Below are positions 1-9,000 of a stretch of 21,860 nt of DNA, in pieces (within the stretch, counting starts at the first letter, position 1; each line of letters begins with the position of its first letter). The translations under genes were made by a program, and so were the position numbers. This DNA comes from a virus: the IMG/VR virus record IMGVR_UViG_3300006929_000151, positions 1 through 21,860 of that record; one strand, given 5' to 3'. The notes below the pieces were generated by a model, which saw nothing but the letters and a program-made list of their open reading frames with translations, made no database searches and was not told where the DNA came from.

Positions 1-3000
1 AACGTCGACTTGGCGTCGATTTCTGCAATACGACGTCCTATGCTCGCCGGGTTATGCCAGAACTCGCCGACCCCCTGAATTGTTCGGCGGATGCCAAGCC
101 TGGCAATCGACTGCGTGAGGCCGAGCGGCTGCGTGAATATCGAACGCAGGTTGAGGCCCATTAGCGCCACGGTCGTATTTAACCTGGCCGTCTTCAGGAC
201 ACCAAGATCTGCCCAACTATCTGACGAGGCCAGGTTGCCGTTGGCCGTCTTGACCAGAACTTCCTGCATGGCGGACAGATAGGCTTCGCCCATGGTGCCG
301 ACGATCGCTTCCTGGATATCAGTGTTTCCGAGGATCTCCGCGGCTTCGTTGATGGCCGTGCGGAACGCGATGTCCTGACTGACTTCGTCCATATGTCGCA
401 GCATGACACCCAGGTCCAACTGGACCGGCCGGCCGCCGGATCCGATCCGCGCGATGGTGAACCCATGTGAGGTCTGCGCGCGGGAGAACCCGCCTGACTT
501 CAGTCGGTTTTGCAGATCCTCTTCGCTCTCGCGCGCCGCGCGTTGATCACTGTATGGGTTATACTTGAGCGGGTAATACCCGCCGGTGAACGCTTTGTCG
601 CCGACGATGAAAGGTATCGCCTCGACGCGCTCTGGAACAACGCCGGTGCTTTCGCGCTCGAGTGACGATATGCCAGGGATCGTTCGGCCGTCCGGCAGGT
701 TCACATCCTCCCAGAATTGATTGACCATCTTCCAGATCCGGTTGATGACCTGGACGTCGCGTTTATCGAGGGTCGCGAGGACTTCCAGGATCGTCTCTTC
801 GTTCCACATCTCACCATACTGCTTGACGAAGTCGCCGCTTTCGAGGAGGGCTTCTTGCGAGCTCTCATTGCCCCAATTGAGCGCAATCGCCATCCGCTGC
901 TCGCGGGTCAGGCCCTTGCCGCCCAGCCCCTCGATTGCAACCTTCGAGGCCTCGCGTCGGATATGGTAGCGTTCTTTGGGCGTGTAGACGTCGAAGATGT
1001 CTGAATATTCTTTCGACAGCATCTCGACCAGGACCGTCTTGGTGTTCTGTGCCTCGGTTATTTTGTCGAAGACAGCGGACCACATGGGCCCGAGGTTCTC
1101 GAACCCGTCGAGCTCGAACATCATGCTCTCGAGCTTCCGGTGCGAAGCCGGGAAGAAGCCTTTCATGGCCTTCTTGCGTTGATCTTTGACGATCGGAACG
1201 GCAAGCGTTGACTCCTTATTCTTACGTGGTCGCGCCTTGCTTCGAATATTGTCGGCAAGCTCGATGCCGCGACGTGCCTTTCTCTCTTTGGTCTCGGCCG
1301 ATTTTTGCCGCCCCATCTTGACCAGGTTATCGGCCATATCCCTAAGTGCCTCGAGCTCGGTCATGGTCATCTGTTTCCATGACTTGACCTTGAAGCTGAA
1401 CTGCGGCGTACCGTTGGCGTCTTCACCAATGAAGTCTACCAGGTTGCCGGGCATGATCACGGCTTCGCCGGCGGCGCGCTGTTTTTCGATAAACGCCATC
1501 ACGTCCGCGGCGGTCTGTTCCTCGAGGCGGTCGACGGAGACCCCGGAGAACTCGTAGAATTCGAGGAGGTTCTTAACCTGACCGATGTAGTTCTTATCAA
1601 TGCTGCGGCTGTCCATGCGGGTCCGCTGGTAGTTGCGTAGCCGCCGCGTGATACGTTCAACGTCCGTGCGGCCCTGCAAGGCGCGACGGAACAGTTCATG
1701 GTTGAGCATGTGCAGCCGCTTCTGCCGGAACGCCTCGACGAAATCTTTCTTGGCGATAGCGCGCTCGGTCTCGCGTGCGGCCCGGACCGCCGCCGACTGA
1801 TAGCGCATAGGCTTCAGGATCTCGCTGACCGGGCTCTCGTCAAAGATCCGATCGACGATGGCCTTGATCGTGTCACGTGCGACGCGTTGCTGTCCCGTTT
1901 GACGTGCCAGGGCGTCGAACTCCAGTTGGATGGCGCCAGCACGTTTCTCGTTATACAACGCCTCTTCCGTCAGGCGTTCGATGCTGCCATCGTTCAGAGG
2001 ATCACCGAGCTCGGATCTGGTCATCATTGAAGCGTCGCGATCGATGGCCGTACCTGGCGGCGTCATATTTTTCAGCGCCGTCATCATCTCTTCGACGCTA
2101 TCGAAACGCATGGCGGTTGCCATCAGGCTTGGATCCGTAGCCGTGGCGGCGTCGTCCGTGTAGATCCGCCGCCGGCCTTTCGGCAGCGCGTTAAGATCCT
2201 CCTGCGTGTAGCCCATCTCGAGGAGCATCGCCTTACTAATGCGACGGTCGGCCAGGCTTGCCGGCGTCTCGCCAACGAAGAATTCGCCGTTAACCAGAAA
2301 ATGAAACGCCCGGTATTCCGGGCGGTTTTCGTACATCTGACGTTCGACGATCTGTTTGTTGACTTCAAGCCGTTGTTGGAACTGTTCCTCGTTCTCTTGT
2401 TGGAGGGCTTGCTGCTCTTCGTTCAGCGCCGTGCGGCGTGCGTTCTCTTTGGCCTCTTCATCAAGATCGTTCCACGCCACACGTTCCTCGGCCGACAGAA
2501 GCGCGAAGAGCTCGGGCGCCGAGACGGTCGTATCCATGCCGTTCGTTGCGTGCATCTGATCGATCTCGGCGTCGGTGGCCAGCATCTTATCGAAGACGCT
2601 CCGCACCTCGTCGGTCAATTCGACGTCGAGCCCAGTCAGCGACTGATAGACCTGCTTTAACCATTCCTTGAAGACGGCAAACGCCTGGCGCAACCGATTG
2701 CTCGGCGCCTTTCCTTCTCTAAGGTACGCCTCGAAGGCACGCGCCAGCTTCTCTTGTTTCTCGACCGCGGCGTCACCGCTGATGCGCGGATCCAGGTCCG
2801 CTGCACTGCCGGCACCGACATAGTCCAACATCGAGGAATAAATATCTTTCTGCCGTTCAGATGCGCCGGCGCGTAACGCCACACGTTCCATGAGATTGAC
2901 GAAGACGTGTCCGGTTTCATGCAGCATCGTCGAAAGGTCCGCGTTCTCGAACATCTCGACCTTAATCTCTTGCTCGCCGAGCACTGCGCGGCCACGGGGT

Positions 3001-6000
3001 ATGATCGGATCCTGCATCAACGGGAAACCGTTGTCTCGGATCGTTTCAGCGAGCTCTTCGTCGATCGGCAGGAACCAGTACCCCTGCTTAGTGTTGATCG
3101 CTTGTTTCTTGTCTTTGATCAGCCCGTCGATAAACCCGCCGAGCCTCTCGACCATTTCTTCAACACGGTACGAACTAAAGTTCGGCCCCTGAATTGAACC
3201 CGTCTCGTTAAACGCCAGGCGGCCGGGAAGCCTATAGGTCAGGTCGATCATGGTAATTTGCGGCAGCGCGTGCGGCGCGTCTGGATCTATAATATCCGGG
3301 CCGATTGGCACGCCCGGTTTCAGGAGTCTCAACCCTGGTTCTACTTTGATACCGGTGGTGCCGGCCGCCTCATTGAGCAGTCTCTCGAGGCGCTTCAGCA
3401 TGGGAACCTCGGGCTTGAAATCGCTCTCACCGTCGTTGGTCAGACGGAACAGTCGTTCGCCAAGCGTCGCTTCCATGATCTTATCGAGCTTCGTATTATC
3501 ACTTTTCTCAACCGCGTCCGTCAGCGCGGCAGTAAATAGATACGCGTACGCCCACTTCATATCATTAGTGACCTGAGTGGATCTCCTGTTATCCGCGCCC
3601 TCGAGCACGCTGGTGAGATCAGCCGGCCGTACACCTTCACTTGTTACGTCGGCAAACGCCGGGTCATCGGCCAGTCGGATCACCGATGTGACGGACTTTG
3701 CCATCATCACCTTGGTGTTCAGAACACCGAACATCTCTTCGAGACGGTTCCGGAGGGGCGGGAGCACCTGTTGCCTTAGCCCATCGTAAATGGTGCCGCT
3801 CTGTAATAAACTGTCCTCGACACCGCGGTCGTATAAGTCAAAGTCAAGATTATCTATAACGTCAAACCGCAGACTTTCAACGGCGCCTTCGCCATAAATT
3901 CGATCGTAATCCTCATAGGCTTCGTCCAGCCATTGCTCAAAGACGGGCTTGAGCTCCTGAAAACTCGGGAGCTTCCTGCCGGGTTCGACCGGCAACATCT
4001 CTTCTTCGGCTGTCGCATCGTTTTCAAAATCGATATCGTCATCGATTTCGTAGAGCTTCGGCTCGGCACCCGTCAGTTTTTTCGTCGCGCTTGGATACTT
4101 CTGATCGTAGAGGTTTGCGTACATCTTTTGTGAACCTGGGCTCCATTGCCCCGACACGGCGCCGGAACTCGACCAGGCGATGGCATCGTGACCTTTCTCG
4201 ACTGCCTCGACCAACATGCGTTTCATCAAAAGCATCGTCCACGCATCGTCCATCAAGGGTGCGTCGGGGATCTCCATTATCCAGCTATCGAGATCTTTGT
4301 TCGTCTTGAGGTAGGGGCCCTTTTCGGTGATTGGGCCGATGGCCGCGGCCAGGTCCTGAACAGCACCGACAACGTCGGGATCCGTGACGTTATCGAGGAT
4401 ATGTTGAAAGGTCAGCGCCCTCTTCAGGAATTTTTTGATCTTCTTCTGGATTACTTTCCGCGGTTTTTCTTGCATTATCTGAAGTGTGACGTCTTTGCGA
4501 TCAGTATCGTCGGGGAACCTGACTTCGTTGATGGTGAACTCCGAGAGATCTATAGACATCTCCGACCTGAGATAATTCGGTTCGATACCGGTTAACCGTT
4601 GGACTTTATCCCCGACTTCTAAATCGAGATACATAGTGCGGACGATATCCCGGAGGTGCTGTTCCAGTTGGACGCCGGATACACCTCCTTTCATTTGGAT
4701 AGATCTAGAGGCCCCATCCCTAAACTCAAACACACTGAGGATATCGACGATATCCGAATAGGCTGCCATGGCTTGTTTCTGGCCATCGGTAACCGACGTA
4801 TCCAGTACGTCTTCTGCGTCCCCTCTCAACGAACGCAGCCGGTCGAGCGGTTCAATGATTTTATCGCGCACTTCGGCGGCGAGGCGTTGTACCTCTTTAT
4901 ACTCCCGGACCCGTTCGTTAACCGAACCGAACTTCTTCTGGGCCGTGTCGATATCGGACTGACCCTCGTCAAGCATTAACGTATTTTTGCCGCGCAGGTC
5001 GCGGGTCGTCACCCGCCCAAACGCGATGATGTTGTCTTCCTTGAACCGATGTTGCTCATGTTTATAGCGCCCGGGAAGATCTGGGTAGATCAGCTTGAAC
5101 TCCCGGTAGGACTTGGGTTTTCTGCCGTCTCCCATATCAATGACAAAATTATCCCACTCCGTCGCCCCTGACGTTTCGCTGGTCGAGAGACGAACGAGTG
5201 CTTCGTTGTAGCTGTCGGCGGCGTCGAGAATATTACCGTTGGTGTCGACCGGCAGATACCCAACAAAACGAGAGGGCATACGTTCGGCCGCCTCGACCCG
5301 AATAATACGTCGAGGCATTCGATCGTCGGTGACCTGTTCCGTCCAGACCTCAATAGACCCCATTTCCTTGGTGATATCATTTTTGGTGCCGTCGATCAGA
5401 GCGGTGACGAAAGCCTCGGCCAAGTTCTCTCCGGCCTTAACCTTGTTGCCGGTCCGGATTGCCGGGTCGACGCCGAGGCGATCGAGGAGCATCTTTTCGC
5501 CGCGTCTCATATACTCGCGAACTTCGCGCTCCAGCCCTTTGTCGCGTGCGCCTTCTCGATTATCCATCCAATCATCGGCGAACCTCTCATCAAAAAGGTC
5601 CAGGGTCTGGGTCTTTTTGGTCGGCGGCGGACCGATCTCTTCGTAGACTTCCCTGAAGGTATCGAAGACCTCCTCCATACTGTTGGCGAAATTAAAGCCC
5701 TTATACTTCCTCTGACCTTGAACAATACTTGAGTCCGCGCCTTCTCGCTGCCCGTAGAGTTCGGCACCCTTGGCGTTGAATTGATCGCTGTATTCCAATG
5801 CGACTTGTGCTTTCTCGATCGCGTTTTTAATACGGGAATCGCGATCCGTCTCGAGCTCCTGCCTCATCATCCGATCAATATCAGTTGTGTCCAACCTGTG
5901 GATTTCAATGTTGTGGACGAACTCGAAGATGCTTTGCGGATGGCCGTAGAACCCGTCAGCTTCCTCGACAAAGTTAAACCGTTCTATCCGTTCCTGCGCC

Positions 6001-9000
6001 TCTTTATCGACTACCTCACGATATTGTGCCATAGGCTCGTTATAGAGCTCTTCATCCATAAATCTTCGAATTTCGGTGTAGGTGGATATATCTTGTTGAG
6101 CCTGAAAATCCGACATGGGCTCCACATCGAGATCACCGGTATATCGCGTGCTGCGCGAAACGACTTCAGAGATTAACGGGAACCCGTCGGTCTCGAGGAA
6201 CTTGACGATATCGGCGCGGCTAAACATGAGCTCTTCGGGCGGCGCCATCATTTCTTCGCGGATACGCTCTGCTCGAGCTTCCGCTTCGCTTTCCGTTTTA
6301 AACCAGTGGAGCGTTTCCTCCCCTGCGACGACGAACCACCCATCTTCGTCTTCGCTCCGTTCTACGTAGACACTGTCGACCATACTGGCTTCAAGTTCAG
6401 CATCGAGTTCTTGCGGGTAGAGGATCAGCATCTCCTCGAGCCCGGACCATTTGAGCACCTCCTTGATCTGGCTCGCAGGAACGTCCTTGGCTTTCGATTG
6501 GATCGCCGTCCAGATGTCGCTGCCCTTGGCGACGCCATCATTCTTCCAGGCCGGCAGGTTCAGATCCTGGGTAATTTTAACGAGGGGGTTGAAGAAACGG
6601 ACTTTGCCTTCGCCGCGGTCTCTTAGGTCTGCTTGGCCTTCCGGGACCGTTTGGTAGAACTCGACGCCCGTTGGCCCTTCGCCGGGCTGCGCGAAACCGG
6701 TAGCGCCGACAGCGGCTGGAGGTCGATCGGAAAGATCGGCGTCGCCGTCAGGCCCTCGAACAGTTCCCGGGCTATCGCCGGCGATCCCTTCCGCGAATGC
6801 GATGGCGACCGCGGAGATGTTTTCTTCGTTGACCTCTGGCCTTGACCACCACGGGGCATTGAGCTCCTCCAATACAATCGGTTGGTTCTTCTCATCGAGA
6901 ACCAGTTTTCCGCGCCGCGTTTTGTATCGTTTCGATACCGAAAACGGCACGTCTAACATAGCAGGTTCGCCGCTTTTCAACAACTGCGGCTCGCCTTTCT
7001 TGTTCGTCTTCTGACGCTGGCCAACCGTCCTCGGGATGACGCCGGCGTCAGGGTTCTTCATCGCTTCCAGGAACTCGACAAACTGTTCGACACGGAACAC
7101 ATAGGTGAGGCCGCCAGGTGCGGTATAGTTAAAATAAGGAATGCCAGTGGATGCGACGCCGTACCTGGCGCCGTAGGCATAGGTCCCATATTCGCCTTGC
7201 ATAGACGTTGTCTTATGGATGGCGTCGGCCTGGTTGTCGACCGCGTCGGCGATGACCGCATCGAGCGTACCGTGGCTGGCTTCCTGGGCGCTGTCAGCAA
7301 TCCAGGTCTCCCAGTGATACCGACCGACGGAACCGTCTTTCGGACGGCCGAGCGCCGTGTAGATATCTTTGACGTTCTGTTGGATACCGCGCTCGATGGC
7401 TTCGTAGATTAAAAGTCCGCGCGCGCCCGCGAGGATACCCTCGAGCGCCGAACCTGTCTTTGTAATCTTCTTTGTCGGATCCGCACCGGACGGCACCTTG
7501 ACCCCATCCCAGAGGTTGTAGCCGGTGAACCGGCCGTCATTCCACATCTGGCGCAACTGCACCCGGTCGATCACCATCACGTCATCGAAGCCGGCGACCA
7601 GGAGCGTGAATGACAGAACTTTATTATCGATGCCGACGCCTTGGCCGAACGTCGCGAAGGCGCGCCGGATCTGTTTCCCGGTCGACTTCGGATCTGTCAT
7701 CATATCGTGCAAATATTGCAACCGCGAACGACCCGTGCCGTCACCAACATCGAGGGACATCTTTCTGAGGAAATCACGACCGAACGCGTTCAGGTTGTGG
7801 CTGGTGCCGGCGCCGGGTTGACCGCTGCCCAATGGTGCCTGTTGTGACGACCATTCCAGATAGGCATCGAGGTCTAGCTCCTGTTTGGCGGCCTGGGCGA
7901 TGAACTTGTCGATGCCCTTATAGATATCGAGGAACATGCTTTCTTGGGCATACGGTGACACGCCGCGAGACAGGAACGACCAGAGAAACAGTTTCGTCGT
8001 ATGCTCGATGCCGATGTCACCATTGATATAGGACTTTCGAAACCGTGCGGCGTTCTTAAAACCATGATCGGCCGCGGCGATCTGACCAGGTGTCAGCCGC
8101 TTCAGGGACGCGATGGCGCCGGCGCCCTTGTTGGCGATCGCTTTGATAAACTGGTTCGGTGCTGCCGGTACATCATCATTGGCCAGGGCTTCGGCCATCA
8201 TCTGTAGCCAATTCTCTGGCGACGTGTGCGCGTCGGGATGGTTGGCCAGCACCGGATCCAGGTTGGCGATCTGACCGAGTGCGTTCTTGTTATTAGTCTC
8301 CTGGGTAAACAAGGGTCGCGGCGGCAACGGTGCGGCCGGCTCGACACGCTCTCTTAGGTATGGTGCGACGCCATGCTTGTTGACGTCCGCCTCGACGCCA
8401 GGCGGAACGACAGGGAGCCCGTCCTGGAAAAGGATGCGAGGCTTGTCAGTTGGCGTGTCACTGGCTTTACGGACACGGGAACCAGGAATTACAACCTCAT
8501 ATTCTGTATCCGTTCCCAAGCCAGGACGAAGAACAGCATTTGGAGCCGCTAAAATGTCTTTTTTATTTACTGTATAAGCCTGAAGTCTTTCTGAGCCGGT
8601 TCGGTCCATCCAGGGTAATGATGCTCCCGTAAAATTCGGGTTAAGTGTAAAAGATACCGGATCATCTCCGCGCAACTCTCCATACCTATACACTGTTATA
8701 GTGTCGGGAAAATCTCCTAGCCAAGACTGAGTAGCATCGTAAACCTGCTTTACCGCTGATCGTATCTGTCCGGGAGTGATGTTGTCTGTTTCGGCGGCAT
8801 ACGCAAGCGTATCAAACGCTTGATCCTCATCTACTAAGGTTCTTACTAAGTCTGGATTATCCGCACCCACTAGAGATTTAGCGAGGCCCTTAAATGGATA
8901 CGGTTTAAATATCGGCGGCTGAAATGCGGTGATAACGGCAGCCGGCGTGCTTATATCTTGAGCCGTCTGCGCCAGCCACTCGTCTAAGGTAATGCCCAGT

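Noticed and set aside
7500-7640. Helix-hairpin-helix DNA glycosylase in the giant protein
   Set aside because: The order K-x-x-S-F ... G ... V-I-D-R is suggestive, but the hairpin glycines and the usual catalytic setting could not be confirmed by eye.
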